From positions 1-64,000 of the forward strand of contig CAJFQC010000015.1 of NCBI GenBank assembly GCA_904418845.1: 64,000 nucleotides of DNA. Reading direction: 5' to 3'. The first letter of the stretch is position 1, and each line of letters opens with the position of its first letter. Origin of the DNA: an uncultured Ruminococcus sp. GTDB taxonomy: Bacteria; Bacillota; Clostridia; Lachnospirales; Lachnospiraceae. Shown here one piece after another: positions 28,963-40,431 of the stretch. The notes beneath the pieces were generated by a model. That model ran no database searches, was not told the origin of the DNA, and saw only the letters and a list, made by a program, of their open reading frames with translations. The position numbers and the translations under genes are program-made.

Positions 28963-29000
28963 CCTCCTTGTGGTATTGGCGGGGACACGCCCCTCCCACT
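28963..29000 (-). promoter_or_regulatory. Putative L1-binding element, copy B (before rplK)
   Basis: The minus strand reads GTGGGAGGGGCGTG, then CCCCGCCAATACCACAAGG. The halves GGUGGGAGG and AAUACCAC match the L1-stalk sequence of 23S rRNA as I recall it from E. coli. The ribosome binding site lies in the 3' arm, so bound L1 would block rplK translation. Autoregulation by L1 at this operon is established in E. coli; this site is inferred. Confidence 0.72.
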
Positions 29001-29005
29001 CATCT

Positions 29006-29524
29006 TTAATCCATTTTCTTCACTTCTGAAAAACTAAGCTCGACCGGAGTCTCCCGGCCAAACAGCTCAACATTGATAGACAGGCTCTTCTTCTGCTCGT
29101 TCATGCTCTGCACAGCTCCCACAGTGCCTTCCCACGCGCCGCCCGTGACAACAACCATGTCGCCCACTCCGAAGTTTACGATGATGTTGTCCCTCTTGAT
29201 ACCGAGATTTTCCATCTCGTTCTCCTCAAGCGGCACCGGCTTGGACCCCGGACCTACGAAGCCTGTGACTCCGCGGGTATTTCTGACGACGTACCATGTG
29301 TCGTCATTCATGATCATATGGATCATGACATATCCCGGGAACATCTTGCGCTGTACGGCTTTCTGGACGCCATTCTTAAGTTCCGTCACTTCCTCCATGG
29401 GAACGCGGACCTCAAGGATCTGGTCTTCCAGATGGCGGTTCTCGATCGTCTTATCAATATTCGCCTTCACCTTGTTTTCATACCCTGAATAAGTATGAAC
29501 TACATACCATTTCGCCTCTGACAT
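29006..29524 (-). CDS. nusG: Transcription termination/antitermination factor NusG
   Basis: NusG binds RNA polymerase and modulates pausing and coupling. The 172-aa protein has an NGN domain (WYVVHTYSGYENKVKANIDK, FPGYVMIHMIMNDDTWYVVR) and a C-terminal KOW domain (GDMVVVTGGAWEGTVGAVQS). The ATG at 29524, with AAAGGTGATTTT upstream, gives the family-typical start; the frame remains open to 29545 but begins in the intergenic region. It follows secE by 25 nt. Confidence 0.97.
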   Translation of the reverse strand: MSEAKWYVVHTYSGYENKVKANIDKTIENRHLEDQILEVRVPMEEVTELKNGVQKAVQRKMFPGYVMIHMIMNDDTWYVVRNTRGVTGFVGPGSKPVPLEENEMENLGIKRDNIIVNFGVGDMVVVTGGAWEGTVGAVQSMNEQKKSLSINVELFGRETPVELSFSEVKKMD

Positions 29525-29549
29525 AAAATCACCTTTCTGCTGCACTCAA

Positions 29550-29747
29550 CTATCGTACCAGTAATTCGAGTCCGAACTGCAGGATCGCGTCGATAATCGC
29601 GATCAACGCCCCGAGAATTAAAGATACCGCAACAACTGCCGTGGTCTGTCTTGCAAGTGTCTTCTTGTCCGGCCAAATGACTTTCTTAAACTCTGCCTGA
29701 AGCCCTTTGAACCAGCTCTTCTTCTGAGTCTTTGTGTTTTCACTCAT
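29550..29747 (-). CDS. secE: Preprotein translocase subunit SecE
   Basis: SecE clamps the SecY channel. The 65-aa product is the minimal single-span Gram-positive form. It has a cytoplasmic amphipathic stretch with the conserved AEFKKVIWPDKKTL motif, then one transmembrane helix (AVVAVSLILGALIAIIDAIL). It lies between rpmG and nusG, the standard order. Confidence 0.97.
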   Translation of the reverse strand: MSENTKTQKKSWFKGLQAEFKKVIWPDKKTLARQTTAVVAVSLILGALIAIIDAILQFGLELLVR

Positions 29748-29768
29748 AATGCCACTTCCTTCCGACGA

Positions 29769-29918
29769 CTACTTTGTCTCTTTATGCAGTGTGTGTGATT
29801 TGCAGAACCTGCAGTACTTCTTAGTCTCCATGCGGTCTGGATGAGCTTTCTTGTCCTTTGTCATGTTGTAGTTACGGTTTTTGCATTCCGTACACTCCAG
29901 TGTAATTCTTGTGCGCAC
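29769..29918 (-). CDS. rpmG: 50S ribosomal protein L33
   Basis: This 49-aa gene starts with GTG at 29918 and a GAGGTGG ribosome binding site. The product begins [20 protein letters not shown] and ends with [14 protein letters not shown]. Four cysteines in two CxxC pairs (9, 12, 36, 39) make it the zinc-binding C+ form. It heads the rpmG-secE-nusG operon, typical for Firmicutes, and is driven by a promoter at 30025-30054. Confidence 0.95.
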   Translation of the reverse strand: MRTRITLECTECKNRNYNMTKDKKAHPDRMETKKYCRFCKSHTLHKETK

Positions 29919-29990
29919 AACTTCCACCTCGCTTTTTTAATATTCACCTGCGTGTTCCTTTGATGGCTGCGACCCCATCGATTTTTAGGC

Positions 29991-30060
29991 ATAAAAAAAA
30001 GACCTAACTTCCATTCGCCGTAATATTGTACCACGCCCGGCGAATAGAAGTCAAGGTCTT
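29991..30060 (-). terminator. Terminator of the AI-2E gene with the rpmG promoter inside it
   Basis: Arms at 29999-30020 and 30038-30060 pair over about 21 positions with one bulge and one mismatch, followed on the minus strand by eight T (29992-29999). This is a strong intrinsic terminator 87 nt past the AI-2E stop. The same DNA holds TTGACT (30054-30049), 18 bp and TACAAT (30030-30025), the rpmG-secE-nusG promoter. Its start near 30018 lies in the descending arm, so the new RNA cannot form the hairpin. Confidence 0.8.
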
Positions 30061-30146
30061 AAGGGGATTTTTTACGGCCGGTTCCAGATGTATGATAAAC
30101 TGGGGATCATTTTTCAGACAAAGCGCTACTTTGCGCTTTAACGCGG

Positions 30147-31322
30147 TTAATCGCCTTCCTCCTGTTCTGCTGTCCTGATATCCCTGTGCTTACTCTTAAG
30201 CTTCTTATACACACTCGCCCTGAACAATGTATAGACCACGGATGTAATAGGAATGAAGATCAGCATTCCCACGACGCCCATCAGGCTGCCGCCAATGGTC
30301 ACTGCCGCCAGCACCCAGATAGACGGCAGCCCTACGGAGCTTCCCACTACCTTGGGATAGATCAGGTTTCCTTCAATCTGCTGAAGCACAAGGAACATGA
30401 TCACAAAGATGAGCGCCTTTACCGGGGCTACCATCAGGATCAGAAAAGCTCCCACGATGCATCCGATAAATGCCCCGAATATAGGGATCAGTGCAGTAAA
30501 CGCAATGAGCACGCCCACCAGCAGAGCATATGGCATACTAAAGATACTCATTGCAATAAAGAACATCATTCCTAAAATCAATGCCTCCACGCACTGCCCT
30601 GTCAGAAAGCTGGAGAACGACTTCGCCGCCAGCGAGCACACTTCGAGGCACCATTCCACTTTCTTTTCCGGAAGAAAAGCGTACATTACTTTCCGCACCT
30701 GCACACTGAGTTTTTCTTTCTGCAAAAGTACATAGCACGCAAATACAAAGGCGATCACGAACGTCGCCACTCCGCTTACGATAGACCCGATGGCAGACAT
30801 TGTGGAATTGAGCACATTGCCGGCCCCGTTCTGGAAAAACGCCACCGCGCTGTCCATCAGCTTCCCCACGTCCAGATTCAGACTGTCAAGCCATGCCCGC
30901 ACCTCACTGTTGTCCACAAATAATTGTTCCAATGCACGCTGCGCTTCCGGGATGAAGGTCTGAATATTCTTCCCCAGGGAGAGGATGGTCTGTGTCAGTT
31001 CCGGTATGACTACAAACATTACAAGAACGACCACGCCGATGACGATCGTGATTGTCAGCACAAGACTCACCGGGCGGGCGATCTTCTGAGTGATCTTTTT
31101 GTCCCGCAGGCGGCGGTGTCCGAATATCTTTTTCTCCAGAAATTTCATCGGTACGTTGAGAACAAACGCAATCCCGCCGCCGAGCAGGAAGGGAAATATA
31201 ATGCCGAACGCAAATCCCGCCCACTCAAAAAGGATATTGTAGTTCCACAGTGCGATCAAAAGGATGACCGTAAAAAGAATCAGTTCTTTCATTTTCCGCA
31301 TATTTTCTTTATCAAGTTTCAT
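30147..31322 (-). CDS. AI-2E family (PerM/YdbO-type) transporter
   Basis: The 391-aa polytopic membrane protein has the AI-2E family pattern. Two N-terminal hydrophobic segments come first (LILFTVILLIALWNYNILF; GIIFPFLLGGGIAFVLNVPM). A large soluble region follows (about 100-200). Five or six C-terminal segments include FIAMSIFSMPYALLVGVLIA and the EGNLIYPKVVGSSVGLPSIW motif. Family members export autoinducer-2 or act as Na+/H+ antiporters; the substrate cannot be told. It is a single gene with its own promoter and terminator, next to the V-ATPase operon. Confidence 0.88.
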   Translation of the reverse strand: MKLDKENMRKMKELILFTVILLIALWNYNILFEWAGFAFGIIFPFLLGGGIAFVLNVPMKFLEKKIFGHRRLRDKKITQKIARPVSLVLTITIVIGVVVLVMFVVIPELTQTILSLGKNIQTFIPEAQRALEQLFVDNSEVRAWLDSLNLDVGKLMDSAVAFFQNGAGNVLNSTMSAIGSIVSGVATFVIAFVFACYVLLQKEKLSVQVRKVMYAFLPEKKVEWCLEVCSLAAKSFSSFLTGQCVEALILGMMFFIAMSIFSMPYALLVGVLIAFTALIPIFGAFIGCIVGAFLILMVAPVKALIFVIMFLVLQQIEGNLIYPKVVGSSVGLPSIWVLAAVTIGGSLMGVVGMLIFIPITSVVYTLFRASVYKKLKSKHRDIRTAEQEEGD

Positions 31323-31372
31323 AGCTTCTCCTGCCTCATTTTTTTATTTTCCAGTTTCTGTATTCGAAGAAT

Positions 31373-31400
31373 ATTGTACCATATTGTTCTGTTATGTAAA
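31373..31400 (-). promoter_or_regulatory. Promoter of the AI-2E family gene
   Basis: TTTACA (31400-31395), 16 bp, TACAAT (31378-31373) on the minus strand, about 45 nt before the start codon. Confidence 0.65.
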
Positions 31401-31455
31401 GGGTAAACCTGAACAGCACACGATTATTACCGGACAGCCTGTCGGACAATAAGCT

Positions 31456-31497
31456 GCCCCTGCCGTCTTGTTTTTCAAGATTGCAGGGGCTTTTTTA
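31456..31497 (+). terminator. Hairpin with plus-strand U-tract downstream of ntpD
   Basis: Arms 31456-31470 and 31476-31490 match at 13 of 15 positions around a TTTTT loop, and TTTTTTAT follows on the plus strand. It lies 10 nt past the ntpD stop and may end the minus-strand V-ATPase transcript, but the U-tract is on the wrong side for that. No plus-strand gene precedes it. Confidence 0.55.
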
Positions 31498-31505
31498 TCC
31501 GTTTT

Positions 31506-32162
31506 TTATTTCTCACTGTAATGATGAGCTTCTTCAAGCATCATATCCTTCACCTTCATCAGTCGGATCTGGGTACTCCTCTCGTTCTCATCCAGCTTCA
31601 TTGTAATATATTTGATGCTTTCCTCCGTCTCCGGGATGATCACATGCTCCAGCGCATTGACGCGCCTTCTCGTCTTCTCTATCTCCGCTGCCATGAGCTG
31701 GCATGCCTTCTCACACTCAGCAAGACGGATCATGTCCGGCAAGACATCTGCCAGGGATTTCACCGCCCCGTCCAGGTCACTGGATGTAAAGGCAAAACCG
31801 TAAGAATAGATGTCATTCTCATCAGCAGTCCTTGTCTTGTACTCAAAGGTCGGGATGTCAACACTCATGACATTTTTCTCGCCGGCCTCTAAGTTTACTT
31901 CCTGCTTGGGCGCCATCAAAGCCGTGTTAAGGGCAGCCTCTGACATTCCCGCCTTGGCAATGACAAAGTTCCGGTTCGCGGATTTAATTCCCGCTTCCAC
32001 CTTCTTGCGCACTTCCATATTCTCACGGACAAGGTCAAGATACTGACGCATGAGCTCATCGCGTTTATCCTTTAAGAGCTTGTGACCGCGTATCGCAGTG
32101 ATCCGTTTCTTCTTCAAACGGGTCAGCTCCATACGGGTAGGATTCACCTGCTTTGCCGCCAA
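31506..32162 (-). CDS. ntpD: V-type ATPase subunit D (central stalk)
   Basis: Subunit D is the rotor axle of the V-type ATPase and plays the role gamma has in F-type enzymes. The 218-aa protein starts with the conserved VNPTRMELTRLKKKRITAIR and is two long helices with a short central domain, ending RRVNALEHVIIPETEESIKY and a helical tail. It is the last gene of the nine-gene operon, 50 nt after ntpB. Confidence 0.95.
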   Translation of the reverse strand: MAAKQVNPTRMELTRLKKKRITAIRGHKLLKDKRDELMRQYLDLVRENMEVRKKVEAGIKSANRNFVIAKAGMSEAALNTALMAPKQEVNLEAGEKNVMSVDIPTFEYKTRTADENDIYSYGFAFTSSDLDGAVKSLADVLPDMIRLAECEKACQLMAAEIEKTRRRVNALEHVIIPETEESIKYITMKLDENERSTQIRLMKVKDMMLEEAHHYSEK

Positions 32163-32212
32163 AACGCCACCTCCTTAAATATTCTTCCGTTCAGCCGCAC
32201 CTGTCTGCGGAC

Positions 32213-33583
32213 CTATGCGTCATAGTACATATCCAGATATTTGTCGTCGATACGTTTCAGCTCAGTTCTCGGCAGCATCCTTAAGAGCTTCCAGCCGATA
32301 TCCAGTGTTTCTTCGATCCCGCGGTCCGCGTTGTATCCCTGGGATACGTACTCCTGCTCAAAGGCGTCCGCGAACTTCGCGTACATAAGGTCGATCTCGG
32401 TCAGCGCCGCTTCTCCGAGGATGACCATAAGCTCCTTCGCGTCTTTTCCGCGTGCATAAGCGGCAAAGAGCTGGTTCATGGTGTTGGAATGATCCGCACG
32501 AGTCTTGCCTTCACCGATACCCTTATCCTTCAGACGGGACAGGGATGGGAGCACGTCAATCGGCGGCGTCACACCTTTTCTGTAAAGCTCACGGCTCAGG
32601 ATGATCTGCCCCTCTGTGATATAGCCTGTCAGGTCAGGGATCGGATGGGTCTTGTCGTCCTCAGGCATAGTCAGGATGGGAATCATGGTGATACTTCCCT
32701 TCTTCCCGTTCTGTCTTCCCGCTCTCTCATAGATCGTCGCAAGATCCGTATACATATATCCCGGATATCCACGGCGTCCCGGCACTTCCTTGCGGGCTGC
32801 GGATACCTCGCGGAGCGCGTCTGCGTAGTTGGTGATGTCTGTCAGGATAACGAGAACGTGCATCTCCTTTTCAAATGCAAGATACTCCGCCGCTGTCAGT
32901 GCCATCTTCGGTGTCGCAATACGTTCAATCGCCGGGTCGTTCGCCAGGTTGATAAAGAGAACGGTACGGTCAAGGGCTCCTGTCTGGCGGAAACTCTCTA
33001 TGAAGAAGTTAGATTCTTCGAAAGTGATACCCATTGCCGCGAATACTACGGCGAAATTCTCATCTGTCCCGAGCACCTTTGCCTGTCTCGCGATCTGCGC
33101 GGCAAGCTGTGCGTGCGGAAGTCCTGATGCGGAGAAAATCGGAAGCTTCTGACCGCGGACCAGTGTGTTCAGTCCGTCGATGGCAGACACACCAGTCTGG
33201 ATGAACTCCTCCGGGTAGCTTCTTGCAGCCGGATTCATAGGCAGACCGTTGATGTCCATTCTCGCGTCCGGAAGTATCTCCGGGCCGTCGTCGATGGGGC
33301 GTCCCAGTCCGTCAAAGACACGTCCCAGCATATCCTCGGATACGCCCAGCTCCATGCTCCGTCCGAGGAAACGCACCTTGCTGTTGGATAAGTTAATTCC
33401 TGTGGAACTCTCAAAGAGCTGTACGAGCACATCGTTCCCGTTTACCTCGAGCACCTTGCAGCGCCTTGTTTCGCCGTCCGCCAGCTCGATCTCTCCCAGC
33501 TCATCGTATGTCACGCCTTCCACGCCGCGCACAAGCATCAGCGGTCCGGCGACTTCCTGAATGGTTCTGTACTCTTTAGGCAT
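32213..33583 (-). CDS. ntpB: V-type ATPase subunit B (non-catalytic)
   Basis: The 456-aa regulatory subunit alternates with A in the hexamer. It starts [20 protein letters not shown] and has the typical [18 protein letters not shown] and [20 protein letters not shown] segments. The P-loop position reads [14 protein letters not shown], without the GxxxxGKT motif, so it does not hydrolyse ATP. It abuts ntpA with no gap. Confidence 0.97.
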   Translation of the reverse strand: MPKEYRTIQEVAGPLMLVRGVEGVTYDELGEIELADGETRRCKVLEVNGNDVLVQLFESSTGINLSNSKVRFLGRSMELGVSEDMLGRVFDGLGRPIDDGPEILPDARMDINGLPMNPAARSYPEEFIQTGVSAIDGLNTLVRGQKLPIFSASGLPHAQLAAQIARQAKVLGTDENFAVVFAAMGITFEESNFFIESFRQTGALDRTVLFINLANDPAIERIATPKMALTAAEYLAFEKEMHVLVILTDITNYADALREVSAARKEVPGRRGYPGYMYTDLATIYERAGRQNGKKGSITMIPILTMPEDDKTHPIPDLTGYITEGQIILSRELYRKGVTPPIDVLPSLSRLKDKGIGEGKTRADHSNTMNQLFAAYARGKDAKELMVILGEAALTEIDLMYAKFADAFEQEYVSQGYNADRGIEETLDIGWKLLRMLPRTELKRIDDKYLDMYYDA

Positions 33584-35350
33584 TTACCGTTCCTCCTTTA
33601 CAAATGCGTTGGCAATCTGAACGCTCAGATCTTCATCTACTTTCTTATACTCCTCATCTAATACGTCCTCGTGAACGTATTTAAAACGTCCGATCTGCTC
33701 CCTCACCGGCATGGAGATCAGCTTCTGCAGGGAAGCACCCTGGGAAAGCGCCTCTGTTGCCCGGTCATAAAATGCGTTTACAAGGAGCATCATCATGTGC
33801 TGCTTTTTAAGTGATGTATAAGTGTCGATCTCATGGAACGAGTTCTGGTGCAGGAAGTCCTCGCGGATGGAGCGCGCCGCTTCCATCTTCAGGCGGTCAC
33901 CCGGTGAAAGTGCGTCCATACCGACCATCTTCACGATCTCTTCCAGCTCTGCCTCTTCCTGTAGGAGCGTCATCATCTTCTGGCGTCCGCTCATCCAGTC
34001 CTCAGCCACCTGGCTGTTGAACCATTTCTCCATATCATCCAGATACAGGGAGTAGCTGTTCAGCCAGTTGATGGCAGGGAAATGTCTCTTGTACGCCAAC
34101 GCGGAATCCAGTCCCCAGAACACCTTGACAATACGAAGTGTCGCCTGAGATACCGGCTCGGATGTATCACCACCCGGAGGAGATACGGCCCCGATAACGG
34201 AGAGCGCACCCTCGCGGCCTTCTTTTCCAAGTGACGTCACGCGGCCCGCTCGCTCGTAGAACTGAGCCAGACGGCTTCCCAGATATGCCGGGTAGCCTTC
34301 CTCACCCGGCATCTCTTCCAGACGTCCGGACATCTCACGCAGAGCCTCTGCCCAGCGGGAGGTAGAATCTGCCATCAGCGCTACCGAATATCCCATGTCA
34401 CGGAAATACTCTGCAATGGTAATGCCCGTGTAAATGGATGCCTCACGGGCTGCCACAGGCATATCAGATGTATTTGCGATGAGAACGGTCCTCTGCATGA
34501 GAGGCTGTCCTGTCTTGGGGTCTTTCAGCTCCGGGAACTCATTTAAAACGTCCGTCATCTCGTTCCCACGCTCGCCGCACCCGATGTAGACGACGATATC
34601 TGCTTCCGCCCATTTCGCAAGCTGGTGCTGGATGACCGTCTTACCGCTTCCGAACGGCCCCGGCACTGCCGCCACACCGCCCTTTGCGATGGGGAAGAAG
34701 GTGTCCACCACACGCTGTCCTGTAACAAGCGGCATCTCCGGCGGCAGCTTCTTCTGATACGGGCGTCCCCGGCGTACCGGCCACTTCTGCATAAGAGTAA
34801 GCTCTCTGCTGCCCTTCTCTGTCTCAACGATGGCAACGACTTCTTCTACCGTAAATTCTCCTGCTTTGATCTCTTTGATCGTTCCTTTTACTCCGTAGGG
34901 CACCATGATCTTCTGCTGTACGAGTACCGTCTCCTGTACTGTACCAATCACATCTCCTGCCTCTACCTCATCTCCGACTTTCGCTGTAGGAACAAACTCC
35001 CACTTCAGGTCACGCTTTAAGGACGGCACCTCTACACCGCGCTTCAAATTGTTGCCTGATACTTTCATAATGTCGTCCAGCGGTCTCTGTATCCCGTCGT
35101 AAATGCTGGTGATCAGTCCCGGTCCCAGCTCAACGGACATGGGCACTTCCATGGATTCCACCGGCTCGCCCGGTCCCAGTCCCGAAGTCTCCTCATAGAC
35201 CTGAATGGACGCTTCATCGCCGTGCATCTCAATGATCTCACCGATGAGACGCTGATCTGAAACACGGACCACGTCAAACATATTTGCATCCCGCATACCT
35301 TCCGCGATAACGAGAGGTCCTGCGACTTTCTTGATAACTCCTGTGCTCAT
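33584..35350 (-). CDS. ntpA: V-type ATPase subunit A (catalytic)
   Basis: The 588-aa catalytic subunit hydrolyses or makes ATP. The P-loop [20 protein letters not shown] is present, with the Glu switch region [20 protein letters not shown] and [20 protein letters not shown]. The A-subunit-specific nonhomologous insert lies at about residues 90-190. The start overlaps the ntpG stop by one base. Confidence 0.97.
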   Translation of the reverse strand: MSTGVIKKVAGPLVIAEGMRDANMFDVVRVSDQRLIGEIIEMHGDEASIQVYEETSGLGPGEPVESMEVPMSVELGPGLITSIYDGIQRPLDDIMKVSGNNLKRGVEVPSLKRDLKWEFVPTAKVGDEVEAGDVIGTVQETVLVQQKIMVPYGVKGTIKEIKAGEFTVEEVVAIVETEKGSRELTLMQKWPVRRGRPYQKKLPPEMPLVTGQRVVDTFFPIAKGGVAAVPGPFGSGKTVIQHQLAKWAEADIVVYIGCGERGNEMTDVLNEFPELKDPKTGQPLMQRTVLIANTSDMPVAAREASIYTGITIAEYFRDMGYSVALMADSTSRWAEALREMSGRLEEMPGEEGYPAYLGSRLAQFYERAGRVTSLGKEGREGALSVIGAVSPPGGDTSEPVSQATLRIVKVFWGLDSALAYKRHFPAINWLNSYSLYLDDMEKWFNSQVAEDWMSGRQKMMTLLQEEAELEEIVKMVGMDALSPGDRLKMEAARSIREDFLHQNSFHEIDTYTSLKKQHMMMLLVNAFYDRATEALSQGASLQKLISMPVREQIGRFKYVHEDVLDEEYKKVDEDLSVQIANAFVKEER

Positions 35351-35673
35351 TAGCTTACTCCTCCAAACAGAATATCTGATCCGACCGCCTGCTCCACGGT
35401 CTTCTTCACACCTTCCACTCCGGCTCCGGTATTTCCCGATACACCCGGGATCTGAATGATCGCCGGAAGCACCCTCTCGCGATACTCGTCAAGCGCACTG
35501 CCAAGCTCCGCCGCCGCTTTCTCGGTGATGTAGATGATGCCGTACTCACCTTCCGCAAGCTGCCTTAACTTGTCGCGCGTCTCCTCCCGGGTCTTCACAG
35601 GGCAGATGCTAAGGCCCAATGTGGCGAACCCATAGATACTGTCGTAGTCGCCGATCACTGCAATCTTATACAT
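35350..35673 (-). CDS. ntpG: V-type ATPase subunit F (central stalk; NtpG of E. hirae)
   Basis: The 107-aa subunit (F in archaeal naming, NtpG in E. hirae) binds D in the rotor. It begins [20 protein letters not shown] and has the Rossmann-like pattern with [15 protein letters not shown] and [10 protein letters not shown]. It overlaps ntpC by 8 nt and ntpA by 1 nt, which indicates translational coupling for stoichiometry. Confidence 0.94.
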   Translation of the reverse strand: MYKIAVIGDYDSIYGFATLGLSICPVKTREETRDKLRQLAEGEYGIIYITEKAAAELGSALDEYRERVLPAIIQIPGVSGNTGAGVEGVKKTVEQAVGSDILFGGVS

Positions 35674-36637
35674 ACATCTCCCTTATCCTTTCCCGGATCG
35701 CATCGTCGGGGAAACCGTTCTGTTTCCCGGTCAGGATGATCCGAACTGTCTTGATCTCATTCTCCCGCGCAATCAGGTACCCAAGCAGGGGACCTACGGA
35801 AAATGTCTCATATTTCTGTGGTTTCAATGTCTCTATCATACGGTTGTCGCACCAGCGCTCAAACGCTGACGGTGACTCTCTTAAGGCATCAGCCCCTCCC
35901 GCGTAGGAAGTGCCCTCCAGATACTGGGCGATCTCGTCCGCTCCGGCGAGGGCCGCCCGTATAAGCTGCTCAATATTAAGTCCCGCGCACTCTGCCATGG
36001 CGCTTCTCATGAAATCCGCGCTTTTCCCCGTCTTCTGGGAACGCACTGCAATCTTAATATCCGCAATGGCTACCGTGGTGTCTGCGTAATCTTCTATGAT
36101 CGGCTCGCCCGAACGTCTGCCCGCTTCGTAAATAGCTTCCAGCGCCGCCTTGTCAACCATGATATCGCAGAGCTGTCCGTCTCTCGTGTGCAGGAGCGTC
36201 TCAAACGCTTCCTCCGCCACCCGGCTCATGCTTCCCGGAAGTCTTGAGAACTCTCTGCTCTCAATGATCCGGAGCATTTCTTTGCCCGGGATCTGGCAGT
36301 CATCATAGAAAATGCCCGGATTCTGTGTCTCCGTGCACACATCCTTGATCGCTGCCTTTAAGTTATGGTACAGCTTCGGATAGGAGAGGACATCGAACAC
36401 GCTCATATCCGGAGCAACGTCACGGATGACTTCCCATGTCTTCTCTTCCTCACGCTTTAAGACCGCATCCATGTCCCCGTCAGAGGACACATCACCCCAG
36501 CCCTTTTCCATCACGAGCTGGAGCGTCTGCTCCGCTGTCCTGCACGCCAACAGCTGCTCGATGACAGCGTCGGAAAACAAGGATACTTCCAGCGCACGGA
36601 TACGCGCAACCGCATACGTATATTTTGTATTACCCAA
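35666..36637 (-). CDS. ntpC: V-type ATPase subunit C
   Basis: The 323-aa subunit connects the central stalk to the membrane rotor ring. It starts MGNTKYTYAVARIRALEVSL, the family-typical N-terminus, and is almost entirely helical. It shows MLRIIESREFSRLPGSMSRV and the C-terminal ENEIKTVRIILTGKQNGFPD motif shared by C subunits. It lies 24 nt after ntpE. Confidence 0.94.
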   Translation of the reverse strand: MGNTKYTYAVARIRALEVSLFSDAVIEQLLACRTAEQTLQLVMEKGWGDVSSDGDMDAVLKREEEKTWEVIRDVAPDMSVFDVLSYPKLYHNLKAAIKDVCTETQNPGIFYDDCQIPGKEMLRIIESREFSRLPGSMSRVAEEAFETLLHTRDGQLCDIMVDKAALEAIYEAGRRSGEPIIEDYADTTVAIADIKIAVRSQKTGKSADFMRSAMAECAGLNIEQLIRAALAGADEIAQYLEGTSYAGGADALRESPSAFERWCDNRMIETLKPQKYETFSVGPLLGYLIARENEIKTVRIILTGKQNGFPDDAIRERIREMYV

Positions 36638-36661
36638 GTTAAACCCTCCTTACGGCTGCGT

Positions 36662-37255
36662 TTATCCGAACAGAAGCCTGTTCACCTGATCTGACAGTTC
36701 CTCGCGCTTTGCGTCAAACACTGCCTTTATCGTACAGTTCTCTTCGATGCCGCCATACACGAGAAGGAATCCTCCGTCGATGTCCCTCGCTTCGTCACTC
36801 AACGTCAGGCTTCCGCCTTTATTCGCGGCAATCGTCTTAACCTTCCCGGAAAACCCTTCCGGCATACGCCCGAGATCCTTAGCTGAGAAACAGATCTCCC
36901 CTTCTTCGGGAAGTACATATCTCTCAAGCAGCTTCTCGAGCATATCAAAATACTCTTTTACTTCCAGATTCATAACCGTGTCGTACGCACTTTTAAGAAC
37001 ATGCGAGATCACTTCCTGCTTCGCGGCAAGATGAGCCTGCTTCCTGCGCATGTCCATCGAGGACGCCACGCGCTTCGCGTAGTCGGCCGCATCACGTTCC
37101 GCCTTTGAAGAGATCTTCTCGGCCTCGGCTCTTGCTTCTTCTTCCGCCGCCTTTATGACAGCCTCGGCTTCCGCATTCGCCTTGTCGATAATCTCCTTCG
37201 CAGAGTGGTCCGCTTCCTCGAGAATCCGGGATTTCATTTTATCCAGTCCACTCAT
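36662..37255 (-). CDS. ntpE: V-type ATPase subunit E (peripheral stalk)
   Basis: The 197-aa peripheral-stalk subunit has a long charged N-terminal coiled coil (ILEEADHSAKEIIDKANAEA onward) and a globular C-terminal domain ending in GFLLVYGGIEENCTIKAVFD. It pairs with the small helical subunit encoded at the head of the operon. Gap to ntpK is 59 nt. Confidence 0.92.
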   Translation of the reverse strand: MSGLDKMKSRILEEADHSAKEIIDKANAEAEAVIKAAEEEARAEAEKISSKAERDAADYAKRVASSMDMRRKQAHLAAKQEVISHVLKSAYDTVMNLEVKEYFDMLEKLLERYVLPEEGEICFSAKDLGRMPEGFSGKVKTIAANKGGSLTLSDEARDIDGGFLLVYGGIEENCTIKAVFDAKREELSDQVNRLLFG

Positions 37256-37314
37256 GTCTTGTTCTCCTTTTTATTTCTTTCCTTTTATTTTGCTCAGTTC
37301 AGCACGGCTGAATA

Positions 37315-39815
<2,501 letters not shown>

Positions 39816-39895
39816 TTACTTATCCCTCCTATCTTTTTCGCACTGCTGTATGCTTTATACTGTTTCCGCGCTTACACACACCGCTTCAGACGGGT

Positions 39896-40204
39896 TCATG
39901 CAAGCAGCGAAATGACCAGATCCACCGCTTCTTTCTCCCGCCCAAGCGCGGAAAATTTGAGGGTCTCTACCTCTTTTTCCAGTTCGGCAAGCGCTTTCGC
40001 CTCCGCGCGGTCCCCTGCCAACCTTGCATGTTCAGACACTTCCGCAGCCTGCTCGCGGGCACTTTTAATGATCTGGTCCGCAGCGCTTAAAGCCTGCTCT
40101 TTCGCGGCCTCTGCTGTTTCTCTTCCTCTTTCTTCTGCCGATCTTACCATCTCATCCGCTTTCTTCTCTGTCTCACGGATCGATCGGATCGTCTCTTCCA
40201 CCAT
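39896..40204 (-). CDS. ntpF: V-type ATPase peripheral-stalk coiled-coil subunit (NtpF type)
   Basis: The 102-aa protein is one continuous charged helix (for example ETEKKADEMVRSAEERGRET) with no membrane segment, ending LGREKEAVDLVISLLA. This is the pattern of the small stalk subunit, called G/H in archaea and F in E. hirae, that zips with subunit E. It is the first gene of the operon, 80 nt before ntpI. Sequence conservation in this class is weak, so the call rests on shape and position. Confidence 0.85.
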   Translation of the reverse strand: MVEETIRSIRETEKKADEMVRSAEERGRETAEAAKEQALSAADQIIKSAREQAAEVSEHARLAGDRAEAKALAELEKEVETLKFSALGREKEAVDLVISLLA

Positions 40205-40319
40205 GCTTTATGCACCACCTTTCCACCTTAATTTTTCCTGTTTTATTTTCTTAGCTTTTCCATTGCCCCTCTTTTCATACGACTTCTATTTTAATGTTTT
40301 TTGCATACAGACTAATGCT

Positions 40320-40348
40320 ATTATATACTAAATTTTCGAAGTATTCAA
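40320..40348 (-). promoter_or_regulatory. V-ATPase operon promoter
   Basis: TTGAAT (40348-40343), 17 bp, TATAAT (40325-40320) on the minus strand, with the start near 40313 and a leader of about 109 nt before ntpF. Confidence 0.75.
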
Positions 40349-40353
40349 AACAT

Positions 40354-40413
40354 TTATTAATTCTTTTTATTAAAAATTATTTATTAATCATTTGAATCTT
40401 ATTAATCACTTGA
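40354..40413. repeat. Iterated TTATTAAT boxes upstream of the V-ATPase promoter
   Basis: TTATTAATCATTTGA (40381-40395) and TTATTAATCACTTGA (40399-40413) are direct repeats with 14/15 identity and an 18-bp period. A third TTATTAAT is at 40354-40361, next to the -35. They could be operators or UP-type elements. Confidence 0.5.
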
Positions 40414-40431
40414 CTCCTTTATAAAATCTTG

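Noticed and set aside
31323-31455. Possible small RNA ending at the plus-strand hairpin
   Set aside because: No plus-strand promoter with both hexamers could be found in this interval.
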